Origin: Heterodera schachtii
Lineage: Eukaryota > Nematoda > Chromadorea > Rhabditida > Heteroderidae
Assembly: GCA_023374025.1 (NCBI GenBank)
Contig: SIJG01000154.1
Coordinates: forward strand, 114,400 to 178,399
Direction: 5' to 3'
Length of the DNA: 64,000 nucleotides
Every line of letters begins with the position of its first letter. Positions within the stretch are counted from its first letter, which is position 1. The position numbers were made by a program, and so were the translations under genes. Positions 45,427 to 57,328 of this stretch are shown here, one piece after another. Below the pieces are notes generated by a model. It was not told the origin of the DNA. It was given only the letters and a program-made list of their open reading frames with translations, and made no database searches.

Positions 45427-45531
45427 ATGAATCACGATGTAGACAAGACGCATGGTGAGGAAATTGACATTGGGCAGTGTCCTAATTGTTTGTGGCATGG
45501 AATGTATGTAGTAAGCGAGTTCAAATATTAA
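45427..45531 (+). CDS. ORF or first exon with CPNC motif
   Basis: ATG 45427 opens MNHDVDKTHGEEIDIGQCPN, CLWHGMYVVSEFKY, stop. A strong donor, GTATGT, inside (45501) and a GTGAGG at 45455 suggest a first exon ending there. Cys-Pro-Asn-Cys could be half of a metal site. It lies 50 bp after the foldback element on the same strand as the exon it interrupts, so both may belong to one gene. Confidence 0.45.
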   Translation: MNHDVDKTHGEEIDIGQCPNCLWHGMYVVSEFKY

Positions 45532-46420
45532 TTTTTTGAGTTTTTAAAAAAACTTTTAAAAAAATTTTGGGCTGACATTCGCGCGCTTACCTTTTCAACG
45601 TTATTAAAATTAACATGGTTTTTAACAAAATATTTTGTATAATGTTTAGCCGAATTAATAAACGTATAAAGAAAGTGAAAAATCTATTGAATTAAAGACA
45701 ATTAATTGATTTAATTTATTTTAATCTTATTGGATTTTGAAAATAATCTAACAGACGCATTAATGTTTTATTCTTTTATTGCGTCGCATTTACTTTATCG
45801 AGTGTTCTGTTGCTTACATGTCATCATTCCTTCTGCGAAGTTTTGAAAATAATCTTTATTTCACTAAATATATTTATAAAATTGACATAAATCGAAAAAA
45901 ATACAGAAATGTAAACCATGCGTGAATTTTTGGCTAATTAAAAATCAAATTTATTGGTTTATTTAATAAAAAATTTCATAAATATTAAATAATTCCGTTT
46001 CATCTTTGCCATGAACTCTCTACTCACTTTAAAATTATTTTTTAAAATTTATAGTTGGGCCAATTACACTAATTGAATTTGCCCACTTCAGTATTTGTTG
46101 GATCCTTTCCTCAATAACAAGAATTTAATTAAATTAAATTTCATTTTATCCATTAATTTTGTAAATGGTAGTCGTGATTGATGATATTGATACACGATGA
46201 GGTAAAAATTAAATATAGAAATTAAATACCAGAGGAGGTAAATTATAGTTTAATAAATATTTAGGTATTAATTATGTAAAATTTATTTTTTAAGACAAAT
46301 GTAAAATTATACAGAATCAGCACATTTTTTAAATCATTTTTTTTCTTTGTGTTTATTTATTTGTTTTTGCCCTAAAATATCATGTCATATCATTTATTTT
46401 AATTTTTATTTGTTTGCTCT

Positions 46421-46627
46421 TTAATTTAGATCAGATAGCCTGAAAATAATTGGCATAAAAATTAAGGATTGAAATTCGCAGTTCATCTTGCAATTAACGA
46501 TCGTGTGGTACAGGTTTTTAGGGCATGTCCTTTCAGTTTCCACCTTACGAAGCGGGCCGCCGCCAAATAAAAATGAGCCAAAATCTTTGTATTTAAAATT
46601 GAAATTATAGGAGCCAGTCTCGGAATG
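46421..46627 (-). CDS. 68-codon open exon, Cys-containing
   Basis: The minus frame between stops reads HSETGSYNFNFKYKDFGSFL, FGGGPLRKVETERTCPKNLY, HTIVNCKMNCEFQSLIF and ends RLSDLN at 46421. It stays open through both a GC-rich and an AT-rich part, with glycine, proline and three cysteines (C...C..C) in the centre. There is no early ATG, so it is probably an internal or last exon. Splice sites not settled; family unknown. Confidence 0.45.
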   Translation of the reverse strand, partial: HSETGSYNFNFKYKDFGSFLFGGGPLRKVETERTCPKNLYHTIVNCKMNCEFQSLIFMPIIFRLSDLN

Positions 46628-47182
46628 TTACATAATTTCAATAAAAAGAAAAAATGAAATAATTGCGACCGAGATGATTTTTTATTTAAAATCCATTGCT
46701 CTCCAATATAATTATTTGAATTTTTTTTCTTTTAGTATTGTATAAAATTTTTTATTAGCCTCTGCATTTCTTTGATTCATAATATTGACATTATTTAGAT
46801 CATTCATATTCAATCAATTAATAAGACTTTGTTATTTAACTTTATTTTGAAATATAAAATTTGTTTATAATTGCTTATTTATTTTTATTTGTTTTTGTTT
46901 CATCATTAACTTTAAGACTTGATTTAGTAAATCTGCTTTGCTTAAAGTGTCATAGCTTTTATAAAGATACATTGAGTTTAAAAAATAATTTTGTTAATGG
47001 TTCGTAAGACAAAATAAAATGTTTTAAATTTTATTGAAATTTTTTATTCGAAATTATTTTCCTTTTGAATGATTTATTATATGATTATAACAAATTTTCA
47101 GTTAGCTTGTCATTTTTAAATGATTTAATTTAATTGTTTTCAAATTCAATAATTTTTTTTTAATTTTTTTTGGTTTCTTTAG

Positions 47183-47226
47183 AGAGAAGATGTACTGAAA
47201 ATCCGTTTTATGTAGACCTCGGATGA
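47183..47226 (+). CDS. short exon candidate
   Basis: Acceptor TTTGGTTTCTTTAG, then RRCTENPFYVDLG and stop. The following 50 bp stay open in another frame (TSDECKPHPAGEGNKHYY), so either a longer exon with an error or two readings. Purine-rich. Confidence 0.3.
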
Positions 47227-47369
47227 GTGCAAACCGCATCCGGCAGGGGAAGGAAACAAGCATTATTATATGAAAATTAATTTTTATTAATTCAATGGTC
47301 CATTTTTCGGACCTAAATGAAATTTAGTTTTACATGAATTAGAGTGCTTATTAATTCTTTTTTCTAGAG

Positions 47370-47500
47370 TTGCACGGGACCGGGACCGGGTCGGGAAATC
47401 CCGGTTTTTTCAGGTCCCGGTCCCGGTCCTGGTTTTTGAAAAATGGAAATCCCGGTCCCGGTTCTGCCAGTCCCGGTCCCGGCGGGACTAAATAAGCAAG
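47370..47500. repeat. GGGACC-rich imperfect palindrome
   Basis: Units GGGACCGGGACC on one side and GGTCCCGGTCCCGGT on the other, around TCGGGAAATCCCGG. The translated Gly-Pro runs on the minus strand are an artefact of the repeat. Related GGGTCCGGGT words lie at 19933 and 19966. Confidence 0.7.
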
Positions 47501-47639
47501 AGAAGGGAACTTTTCGCTTGGGTTCAATTCCCCACTTGAACAGAATATTTTTTATATTTCTCAACCATTTTTGTAATTGAAATTTAATTAATAAATAAAA
47601 TATTCCAAGTTTATTTTATTGAATTTTTAAACAGGCTAA

Positions 47640-48640
47640 AAAATAACAAATTAACCAAATATTGGTCATTTTTTTACAAATTTTGTTAACATATTTCACT
47701 CAAAATTTCAAAATTTTTCCGGCGGCGCCTATCGGCACCGCCGGACCCTGCCGCCCCCTCACCAATGTTCCCAAAAGTTTTTAGAAAACAGCGCCACAAA
47801 AACAGCGATTTAAAAGCAAAAAATTTAAGAAATTGTTAATTTATTAAAAAATCCAGAATTTTGGGACCCAGAAAATTCCAAGATTCCAGATTCCCCCCCC
47901 CCCCCCGAAATGAAAATTTTTTAAAAACTTTCCAGAGAATAATAGAAAATTGTTCGAATTCCTCCCCCAAAAGAAAATTTAAAAATCTTCTGGGCACATT
48001 TTTGAATTTAGGAAATTTTAGTAACAAAGTGCACTCAAATTTTCAAAATTTTTTTAAAAAATTTTCGCGTATCTTTATCCGACCATAAATTGTCGGAAAA
48101 TGTAATTTTTGAATTTACTATATTTAAATTTCTTAATCAAAATTAAATGGTGATAAGTGTAATTTCAAAAAAATCGTAATTTGCTTGAATGAATTATTAA
48201 GTTATTTTCATTAATTTTTTCAATCAATTTACATCACTTTTCTAAATTTTAAATATAAATTGAAACATGCCCTAAAAACTCGGCGTAAAGATAAAATTCA
48301 AAAACAAAAACAGTTTTTAGAAAATTCAAATTTTGAAATTACAAAATTAATACATGGAAAAGGGAGGGCGTTTAACCAAAATTTTTGCGAACCTGTCTCA
48401 ACATCGAATTTGACCACCATTTTTTCGGCGATTTGTTCAAAAAAAAAACTTTTGGGGAACAGAAGGAGATGGGCGGCGGTGCCGATAAGTGCCGCCGGGA
48501 AAATTTTTGAAAATCAGTGTAATTTGTTAAGAGAATTTTGTCCAAAAATTATGCAAAATTTGTGATTTTTGAGCCAAATATTTGAAAAAAATTTGGAGTT
48601 TTGGGGGTCGGCGGTGCCGATAGCACCGCCGAAAAGTAAA
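47640..48640. repeat. cluster of GC-palindrome repeats
   Basis: One reverse copy (hairpin 47719-47744, with TTGTTAACA and AGCGCCACAAAAACAGCG flanks) and two forward copies (hairpins near 48475-48497 and 48609-48631). Between them lie a 14-C run (47893-47906) and chance ORFs. The hairpin arms differ between copies but keep most base pairs. Confidence 0.75.
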
Positions 48641-49501
48641 GGGGAACAACAATTTACATGAACTTCAATATTATTAAACAGTTTCTCTGTTCAATTAAGA
48701 TGATTAATTAATTTAAAAGGTTCGCAATACCTTCTTGCACCATTTTCAATTTTTATTTTATTAAAAAATATTTATTCCTTTGCATTTGAGAATCTATTTT
48801 GTTTTTTCTTGCGTTTATTTAACTTTTATTTTATAATTCTTTCATGGAATATAATTTTACAGTTTTTAAATTTATTTTTTATTTAATAATATAAGAAGTA
48901 CTTATTTTGTTTTTTAGTATAAAGCAACGTGTACTTGTCACAGAGCCATGTGATTAAGAAAAATGATAATTTATTAATAATTTTCATTTTTTTTAAATAA
49001 TATTAGAATAACAATATTTTAAAACGTTTTTTCGCTTCTAAATATACGCTTTTTTATTACTTTTATTTTCTCATTATTTTGTTAAATTATTTTTAATGAT
49101 TTATATATTTTTTTTCCGAACAGAATATGCAGTTAAATTGCCGGTTTAAGCAATATCAAATATTGTACAAACCAAAGTCGAATTTTTCAAATTAAATCAT
49201 TGTTTAAATAAATTAATTTACATGTATTAACTCGTAATAAATCATCTATTCTTATTTAAAGTTAATTCTGTTTTTATATATTTTCCTATATGGAATTTCT
49301 TATTTCTTGCATTATTTTGTGACTTTTCCTCTATTTGCAACTATAAAATTGGTTTCTTCTTAAATGATTTGCAACATTTTAATCGAGTTATCAATTTTAA
49401 TAATTTTTAAATTACTTGCTTAATCGGTTTCAATTTTCAACAAATCGGTGTTTAAATTTAAAAATCAATTTTAAATGGGATTAATTTTAAAAAATAAAGC
49501 A

Positions 49502-49591
49502 ATGCTGGCGGCAATGGAACATCGATCATTCGGTGGGAGCACGGCGATTGGAACAAATGTTCGCTTCATGTTCAGGGTTAGAGAAATTTAA
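49502..49591 (+). CDS. 29-codon GC-rich ORF
   Basis: ATG frame MLAAMEHRSFGGSTAIGTNV, RFMFRVREI, stop, in a purine- and GC-rich island. CAGG/GTTAGA near the end may be a donor, so it could be a first exon. No family recognised. Confidence 0.35.
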   Translation: MLAAMEHRSFGGSTAIGTNVRFMFRVREI

Positions 49592-51735
49592 ATTTTTAAA
49601 ATTTGAAAATTATAAAATTGACCAAGCGAATATCACCAGATGAATCAAAATTTTCGTATTGATTTTTTTAACATATAATAAAAATTTGTCAATTGACTCG
49701 AAGGTTTAAATTTTTTTTTGAATATTAATTAAAATAAGTAAATAATGACTTAAAATATTTTTTGTTACTGATTACATTAATAATGTAAATATTTATGCAT
49801 TAAATTTTTTGATTTTCTTAGGTGTAGATTTACATATTGAATAAATTTGTAAGTCTTTCTTTTACAGTGTCTTTATTTAGAGATATTTTGACAACAATTT
49901 AAAAAAATATTATTAAAATTTTCTCTTGGTTTTGTTTATTGTTTATAATTTTATGTGATTGTTAGTTGTTTATTTTTTTAATTGTTTTTTCTCGCCAACT
50001 CAAGTTTTGATACAACATGGATTAAACACAACTTTACTTAAATGGGCGAATATCTTAATTTAAACTCTCATAATTCTTAGTCGTAAAATTTATTTTTGAA
50101 GTATTAAAAGGGGTGCTTAAATTGTTACCTCACTAGCCCATGACTCAAGCTGATTAAGCCTGCTGCATTATTTTTACTTTCTTTCGTTAAACATATTAGT
50201 ATTGATTATTTGTTATTCTCTTATTCTTTTAGGTTTTAATTGCTGAATATAAATAATTTATATTTATTTAATTCTGCTTTTCTAATATATTAAAGATTCT
50301 AATAAATTAATGCATTTTGCAAATTTCTTTCATATCTGTTTTATTCTTTTTTTCATAATTTTTTCCTTATATTCATTTTTCATATATATATATATATATA
50401 TATTGCAGCAGGTAACTCTCCTTTTATTTTTCTTTGGGCACTTAATAACACACTTTCATTTATCAAATTTTTTTATCTCTGACAATAAAAATACCAGCCA
50501 CATAATTAAATATTTATTTGTTTAATTTTAAATTATGGAATAGTTTTTTGCAATAACTAATTAGTTTATATATTTTTTATATATGTCTCGTTCTATAAAA
50601 TGTTTGTTGGAAAAGAAAAAAATAATATCAAATTCGTTTTTTTAAATTTATATCTTGCAAGTTTCTACAATATTTATAATTCAGTGATGTCGAATTAAAA
50701 TTATTAGAAAGAATTATTTTTGCATAAACCGAAAAATTATGATTTTCTTTTGTTCTAAAAATTGGCCTTATTTTTTAAATTTTTGTTAAGAAATGGCGAA
50801 AGAAGAGATTCTTTTTTTCTTGTATTTTGTGAATGATTATTATTCCAAATAGTTGCTTTTTCGAATTATTAATTCAATTAATAAATTAATTGTTTTTTAA
50901 TTTGTAAGTAAATTATTTTTTGTCTAAATTATGGTTTTATCAGCAAATTAATTACTTCAAGTTTTCTACTTTTTTGCATGTTATTCTCTCTTTAAAAAAT
51001 TGTTAATAAACGTTTTAAATTTGTTTGATTAATTCATAATTCCTCAATCATATACAGTAAAGTCAAATGTACTGCATCAAAATCTTTTTTTTCAAATATA
51101 CTATTTTATCAAAGAACAAATTGTGTTAAAAAGTCTTATTACACCAAATCGTTAAAATTATCACTATATTTTTAAATTTCCCGATCAATTAATTATCGCA
51201 AAATAAATGTTTTGTCTTGTCTTTTGTTGCATCACTAAAAATGTGGAGGGTTGATTTTGCTCGTCTAAATTGGATGGTATTTATTTGAACAAACTTAATT
51301 ACGAAATTTAATTATTTTGATTTTTGCATCATTTCTTTAGTTTTAAAAAATTACTTCATTTTTTTGCAAGTTATACGGGAAAGCACTAAATTAGTCTTGG
51401 GGATATTTATCATATTTTAAATTAATGTTTCTCAATCTTAATTATTTTTGGAATGTTTTATAAATTAGTAAGTCAATCATTAGATGTAAGTTTTCAGTAT
51501 GTCGATTATCAATAAACTATTATTTTTTATAATTTAATTTTCAAAATTTCATTTGTTTTGTTATTTAATTTATTTTTTTACTTTTAATTTCACTTTTTTG
51601 TAAACTAAATAAATTTTTAAATTATCAATACAAATATACAAAATTTAGTTATGTTTGATATAGTTATAATTTTATTATCTTGTACCTTTCTTTAAAATTT
51701 CAATATTAAAAAAGGTTGATATATTTCTTCCTTAT

Positions 51736-51804
51736 TTAATTTATTTTTCTATCTGTCTTGAACACGACCTCGTCCTTGAAGTGACGCCAAATATTGTGAG
51801 GCAT
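51736..51804 (-). CDS. short ORF with WRHFKDE motif
   Basis: ATG 51804: MPHNIWRHFKDEVVFKTDRK, IN, stop. WRHFKDEVVF aligns with WRYLKDEG at 14.6 kb and RYLKDEGVF at 33.5 kb, and NIWRHF with NHWRHF at 14.5 kb. Part of the scattered minus-strand family. Confidence 0.45.
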   Translation of the reverse strand: MPHNIWRHFKDEVVFKTDRKIN

Positions 51805-52079
51805 AATATTATTTTTAGTCTAATTATTTACCTAGAAATGATTATCGTTTTTTTGGTTTATAAATATAATGATGTTTTTTTTTTAATATATATAATCCAG
51901 TAAAATAAACTTAATTTAAAGATATTGTTAATATAATTGAAAAAAATAATTTTTTATTGCAAACAATTTTAGTTTATTTTTGAATATTTCCAAACAACAA
52001 TTATTAAAGGTTATATTAAAAAAGGTGCAAGTAATGTTAAGATTTATCTATTTTTTAAATTATTTTTTAATTCTCTAAT

Positions 52080-52245
52080 ATTCACAGCAATTACCATTCA
52101 TAAATACATTTTGTTTTTAATCTGTCGTAAAAGGTGAATTGTTAATTCTTTCTTTCATTTAATATAATTTTTTTTCAAAGTTTAAGACTAATTTAGAAAC
52201 CAATTGTCTAGATTTAATTGAATAAAAAAATATGAAATCCAATGC
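52080..52245. repeat. diverged copy of 9445-9845
   Basis: See the 8900-10380 entry for the shared words. The copy here is more compact, lacking about 200 bp between the two matching parts. Confidence 0.55.
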
Positions 52246-52471
52246 TGATGCGTTTGGCGTTTCATACTCCAAATTGTTTTAAAAAATTCTTTATTTAAAC
52301 TGAAGGATTTTCGGCATATGCCTTATTTTATTTTTACTCATGCAAGCCTAAATTTGTAGAATAAATATTAAAGCATAGACATGTTTCAGCAAATATTGCC
52401 GAAGCAGCTTGCTTACCTCCCCCATTGTCAGTTTCTCTAGTGGTGGAAATTCAATGATTACGTAAAAATAT

Positions 52472-52950
52472 AAATTTGGAGTATAATTGATATTCTTGTT
52501 TTATTATTGAGAATAATTCTAGTTCCCTAATTATGGGTTTCACTGAGTTTTAAATTAATAATTTAAGTAAGTAAATTAAAAAAAGATTGATTTGTTAATG
52601 AAATTTGAGCCGGGCACCAATTCATATTAACAATTTGAATCAGGCGCCAATTTTTTTGCTAACAAATTGAGTCGGACGCCCATTTTTAACAAGCAATTTG
52701 GGTCGGGCTTAGGCATAAAATCAAAATCAATTTTCATTGTGATGGTGATTTGAGGTCATTATTTTGATTTTTGATAATTGCAATCACATAGCACTTTAAT
52801 TACCTTTTTATTTTTCCAATAAAAATTTGGAGTATAATTGATATTCTTGTTTTATTATTGAGAATAATTTAGTTCCCTAATTTTGGGTTTCAATGAGTTT
52901 TAAATTAATAATTTAAGTAAGTAAATTAAAAAAAGATTGATTTGTTAATG
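52472..52950. repeat. 128-bp direct repeats around a mini-tandem
   Basis: 52472-52600 and 52823-52950 are nearly identical (AAATTTGGAGTATAATTGAT ... AAAAAAGATTGATTTGTTAATG; only a few differences). The 222 bp between them start with about four degenerate units of the form TTGAGCCGGGC.CCAATT / TTGAATCAGGCGCCAATT / TTGAGTCGGACGCCCATT / TTGGGTCGGGC. LTR-like layout, but far too small for a normal LTR element. Confidence 0.8.
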
Positions 52951-53179
52951 GATTCATTTGAATTGAATAAAGTATTTCACTTGGAACTAATCTAAATTGT
53001 TTTCTCTGTGTTTTGTTTTTATTAATTTAATATTTGAATTTTATATATATTTTTTCGTTAATTCTAGTCTCTAACAGATAAATTTTTTATTAAGAATATA
53101 TTTTTAATTTATTTGAAATGAAACTTTCATAATTTCAATTTTTCAAAAAAAGTATATTATTTTATTTTTATTTGATATA

Positions 53180-53242
53180 TTAATGAAATCGTACAAAAAT
53201 GTAATGTGCCCACGCAGCAAGCTTCGGCTCATCTTCTGACAT
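53180..53242 (-). CDS. short ORF or first exon
   Basis: ATG 53242: MSEDEPKLAAWAHYIFVRFH, stop. The first 13 residues lie in a GC-rich patch and look like a genuine N-terminus; the rest may be intron. A-rich leader upstream, as expected for a start site. Confidence 0.35.
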   Translation of the reverse strand: MSEDEPKLAAWAHYIFVRFH

Positions 53243-53729
53243 TTTTTTATTATTTTAAGCCTTTTTTAAATTTTTAAATTTAATATTTTTACTAACGATT
53301 AAATACAAGTAAAAATAACATTAACAATTTTCTCTGTTTCAAAGATATCCGAAACTTTTAAAAATAAATAAATGTGCTTTGCCAATCGTTGTTTGATTTC
53401 CAAATTTTGTTTTTTTAAATGTATTTTTCTCATTTAATTATTTACATTAAATTTGATAATTAATATCTCTTATTTAAATATTTTATATTTTAATTTATAA
53501 TTTCATCATTTTCAATTGTATAATAAAAGTGATTAATGTTCTTGATTGAGGTCAATTTTCAACTAAAAATTTCGATATCATGGGTTGGTTAATCATTAAA
53601 TTTTCTTTATTAATAAACATAAATTTATAGAATGTTTTAATTAGAATTCAATTTTTTCAAGTGATTCAAGGGTCTTTTTTCAATACGAAAGCGTCCTCTG
53701 TAAAAGAAATTAATTATTTTTAAATAATT

Positions 53730-54492
53730 ATCGAATGGAGAATGAAAACTAAATAAAACTTTGTTTTTGGGCTTTTAGGCTTAACATCTTATTTTTTACA
53801 TTTCTAAGAAATTAATTTCACTACTGGTATTTTAAGTGATTAAAGTAAAATTAGTCCTCAACATCGGGAAAGTGTGAATGTCGCCTATTACACATATAAA
53901 TTCGGGTGAGAGTGCTATATTTATCTTTAGAAAAAATTCATAAACTTTAAGAAAATTTATTTTTCAAACGAGAATTTTCCCACTGACATTTTTTAAATTT
54001 CTCTAGCAATACAGACAAATCTTGTAGAGGAATTTGATTTGCTACTCGCCCCCTGAATTTTCTTTTCCTTATTTGTTCGGGATGGAAAAGAACTCAAGAT
54101 ACATTTAGTCTTGCTCTGCTTTTCATCAGCAGGGAAAGCATTTGGGGCACCAAAAATTTGCAGAAAAGGAAATCTGATGCCCAAAAATGTCGAGAATCGG
54201 ATTTTTGTACAGCTGGTGTTCAGCATTTATATAAATAGGCTCTTCATTTTGAAATTGCAAGCAAAATTTGTTCGCGTTTAAGCATGTCTCATAATTTTTC
54301 TAAAGATAAAAATAGCACTCTCACCGAATTTGAGTGTAACAGGCGACATTCACACTTCCCCGATGTTGGAGACCAATTTTACTTTAATCACTTAAAATAC
54401 CAGTAGTGAAATTAATTTCTTAGAAATGTAAAAATAAGAGACTAAGCTAAAAACCCAAAACAAAGTTTTATTTAGTTTTCGGTCTCCATTCA
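53730..54492. mobile_element. foldback element, about 210-bp arms
   Basis: 53730-53942 and 54287-54492 are inverted copies at about 90 percent by eye (AAAACTAAATAAAACTTTGT ... AAGTGTGAATGTCGCCT ... GAGAGTGCTAT). The 344-bp loop holds a 77-codon minus frame (53993-54226, starting MLNTSCTKIRFSTFLGIRFP). No terminal target duplication recognised. Confidence 0.8.
53993..54226 (-). CDS. ORF in foldback loop
   Basis: A 77-codon ATG frame, GC-richer than the surroundings, with segments FLQIFGAPNAFPADEKQSKT and SFPSRTNKEKKIQGASSKSN. It fills most of the loop between the inverted arms. Either a captured host fragment or the element's own cargo; no family recognised. Confidence 0.3.
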   Translation of the reverse strand: MLNTSCTKIRFSTFLGIRFPFLQIFGAPNAFPADEKQSKTKCILSSFPSRTNKEKKIQGASSKSNSSTRFVCIAREI

Positions 54493-54529
54493 TATTTTCA
54501 AAAAATTTTTTTCATTTTTTTCCCGAAAT

Positions 54530-54660
54530 TGTCCGCAATTTCCCACTGCGTCCGGCCCTCTCCGAAAAGTTGTACTTTTGGTGTGGAAGATATGTCGTTT
54601 GAATGCCAGCCATCTCATTACGACTTCAATTGAAATAATTCAATTACAAATTTTCCCTTA
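54530..54660 (+). other. GC island open in all plus frames
   Basis: Frames read PEIVRNFPLRPALSEKLYFW, CVRPSPKSCTFGVEDMSFEC and NCPQFPTASGPLRKVVLLVW. All three are plausible, so an exon is likely but the frame is unknown. The exon at 55088 is next on this strand. Confidence 0.3.
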
Positions 54661-55087
54661 TTCAAGCCTATTTCACGAGATTAATTTAATATATGATTAT
54701 AAATTGCTTTATATTATATGATTTTTTATTACACAAGAAAAACTGTTTTTTGCCTTTTATTTTCTATTCATGAATAAATTCAACCATAATTTGATTTAAT
54801 TATGCATTTTAAGCCGGATATGATCAATCAACAAATATTAATTTAAATTTTGTTTATTTAAAAAATTTTTAATATTTTTCAAAATTAAAAGTAATTTAAG
54901 TGATTAAAATTATGTCTAGATTTAGTTGTAATAAAGCACTTTGTATTTATAATTTGAATTGTCTACTGAAATTTTATTATTTTTTTTCTTTTCTCTCTGA
55001 CAAATGAGCTAATAATTTTTATTCGTTTAAATGCTTATGTTAATTAATTAATTTCTTTTTTTTCTGTTATTAGTTGCACTATTTCAG

Positions 55088-55249
55088 TTTGGCTGCTTAT
55101 GTATTGAATCATATTTCAATGTTTGTTTTTGCTGTGTCCGGAAAATGAATCGGAGAAAGGCTGCCGATGCCGATGAATTTCTTGGTTTCCAAAGGAAAAT
55201 AGTCTTAATGGGGTGTCCACAAAGCCATAGGGAAAGCCGTTCTGCGTAA
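55088..55249 (+). CDS. terminal exon, membrane-proximal Cys cluster
   Basis: Acceptor TGCACTATTTCAG, then phase 0 FGCLCIESYFNVCFCCVRKM, NRRKAADADEFLGFQRKIVL, MGCPQSHRESRSA, stop, 53 codons. The frame is also open upstream through a hydrophobic run (FLFFLLLVALF), so a membrane segment followed by CFCC and basic residues is possible; such clusters are typical palmitoylation sites. One of the better coding calls. No family assigned. Confidence 0.5.
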   Translation, partial: FGCLCIESYFNVCFCCVRKMNRRKAADADEFLGFQRKIVLMGCPQSHRESRSA

Positions 55250-55259
55250 TTATTTTATT

Positions 55260-57320
55260 TTCAATTTTAGATTTAATTGATTGTGAAGGCTTACAACGAT
55301 GATTTTTTCTAATTCTAGGTATTGTAATATTAATAATTATGAGTATTTTATCAATCGAATTTATTTACCTTGATTTTTTTATTAACTTTTTTTTATCAAT
55401 CATAAATTTTTTTTGAATGTTATTTTTTGTCATAGCATCATTATTTATTATTTATTTTCTTATATACAAATGGGCACATAAGTAATAGGAGAATGATAAA
55501 AGAGAAAAACACATAATTGTTTAAATGAGTATGGTGATAATTGGAAAGGCCAAAAGGGATTTCGTTATTTATTTTTGAATTTTTGAGTAAAAGGTTTAAA
55601 TAAATGATAAAAGAATTAATTATATTTATTTATTTTTTTGTGTTTTTATTAAAATGTAATGGATTAAAATGTTAATTGATTTTAATTAATAATTTTTTTT
55701 AAATCCCTTTCCTATTTTTCATTGTTTTTCAATTCCATTTAAATGAGAATTATTTTCTAGATCTTACCTCATAATTCTATATTTATATAATTGTTTTTAA
55801 ATATGAAATTATTTATCAATTATTATTTATTATTGTTCATTATTGGTTTATTTATTATTTTAGTTTAAGCATTTTGTATCCTTGGAAGGTGTTTTTTTAA
55901 TAAATTTTATTTTATTCCATTTAATACTATTCTTCCAAATTATTATTGTTGTATATTTTTACAATTTAATTTAATACGACCTACTTTCATTTTCATTTAA
56001 CCTTTATATTCTTTTTATTATTTCTTCACTATTCTCTACTTTGAATGCTCAATTAAAGTTTCCTTTATTTTAAAACTCGCTTTAATTAGCATATAAATTA
56101 TTAATTTATATTATTATTGGTAGAATAGCTATTTTGTCGGTGTCATTAAAAGCCTTTAAAATTTTTAATTAAAAACCATTTCATTACTGAATCCACCACT
56201 CCAATATTGCCCGAATGTAACTTTTCTTAAAAAGGCATGCAAATAATACTTTTTGCAGAATATTATCAAAGTCAATTTCAGTTTGTTTTATTATAATCTC
56301 TTGACTTATTAGCATATGAATTATAGGTTAAATTTAATGGTTAGAATATGTATTTTATAGGTTTCATTAAAAATTTTAAATTGGATTTATTTTCTAGCAT
56401 AATTAAAGTCTAATTAAACAGAATAACATATGATAATTAAAAATATTCATTTATTGCTTTTTTTCATTTTTATAGCATTTCGAACCTTCTTAAAAAATTA
56501 TTTGGGTTTTGTTTTTATTGCATAATTGCATTTCATTAATAATCATAATTAATTGTTTAATTATCTTGCTGCACTGTGATACATTCGTTCATATATGAAG
56601 TAATCATTTTAAGAATGTTTTGCATTAGAATTTTACCCCTTTGTTGTTTTAATTTTATTAATTCATTAGTTTACTCTCTCTTTCCTTTTATTTTTTTATT
56701 TTTTATAAATCAATTATTTCGTAAGTTAAAATCCATATTGTATTATACCTTCATGTTTTGCGATAGGAGCACTGGGAAAAATCCCGTCTTAACACGGTAA
56801 GTTCGCAAAAATGTTATAAAATAATGAAATACTTTTTTATATTTTATTTTAAACCACGAAAAATTAATTCAAATGAATCGTTATAAATAACCACTTTTGT
56901 CTGCGGTTTTAATTAAGCAAATAATTATCTTCTTAGGCGAATCGGATCCAGTGTATTATTTATTCACTTTTTTCGGTTTATTTATGAATATTATTATTAT
57001 AAATTATCTTTTAATTTTTACATTTAACTTTTCTTTTTTCCATCAGTTTAATTTTATTTTATTATTCTTTATGAATATTTGTTAATGCAAGGCTTATTTT
57101 CCCTTTTATTCTGATACATATTCACAAACTAAAATTATTTCCTTTTTAATGCTTTTTATTCTTATTTTTATAAAAACAATTATGTATTTCGCGGTGATTA
57201 ATCTTATTTGTTATGAATATGTTTTGACTTAAATTAATCACAATTTTTATATCAAATTTAGTTATTTTAATTTAATCTTTTTTATTACTAGTAATTTTAA
57301 TTTAAAATTCTTTCTATCTT
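55260..57320. other. gene-poor A/T DNA with a local duplication
   Basis: 56090-56180 and 56300-56390 are diverged tandem copies (TTAGCATAT.AATTAT... TAGAATA...ATTTT...GG.TTCATTAAAA). A small minus island at 56200 reads FGQYWSGGFSNEMVFN. Nothing else stands out. Confidence 0.45.
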
Positions 57321-57328
57321 TAATCACA

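Noticed and set aside
47364..47564. Gly-Pro-rich protein (GTGTGRTGTG, PGPGPGPE) on minus
   Set aside because: Direct translation of the GGGACC repeat; no independent coding evidence.
48260..48565. 101-codon plus ORF
   Set aside because: Runs through the palindrome repeat; its middle (GNRRRWAAVPISAAGK) is the hairpin itself.
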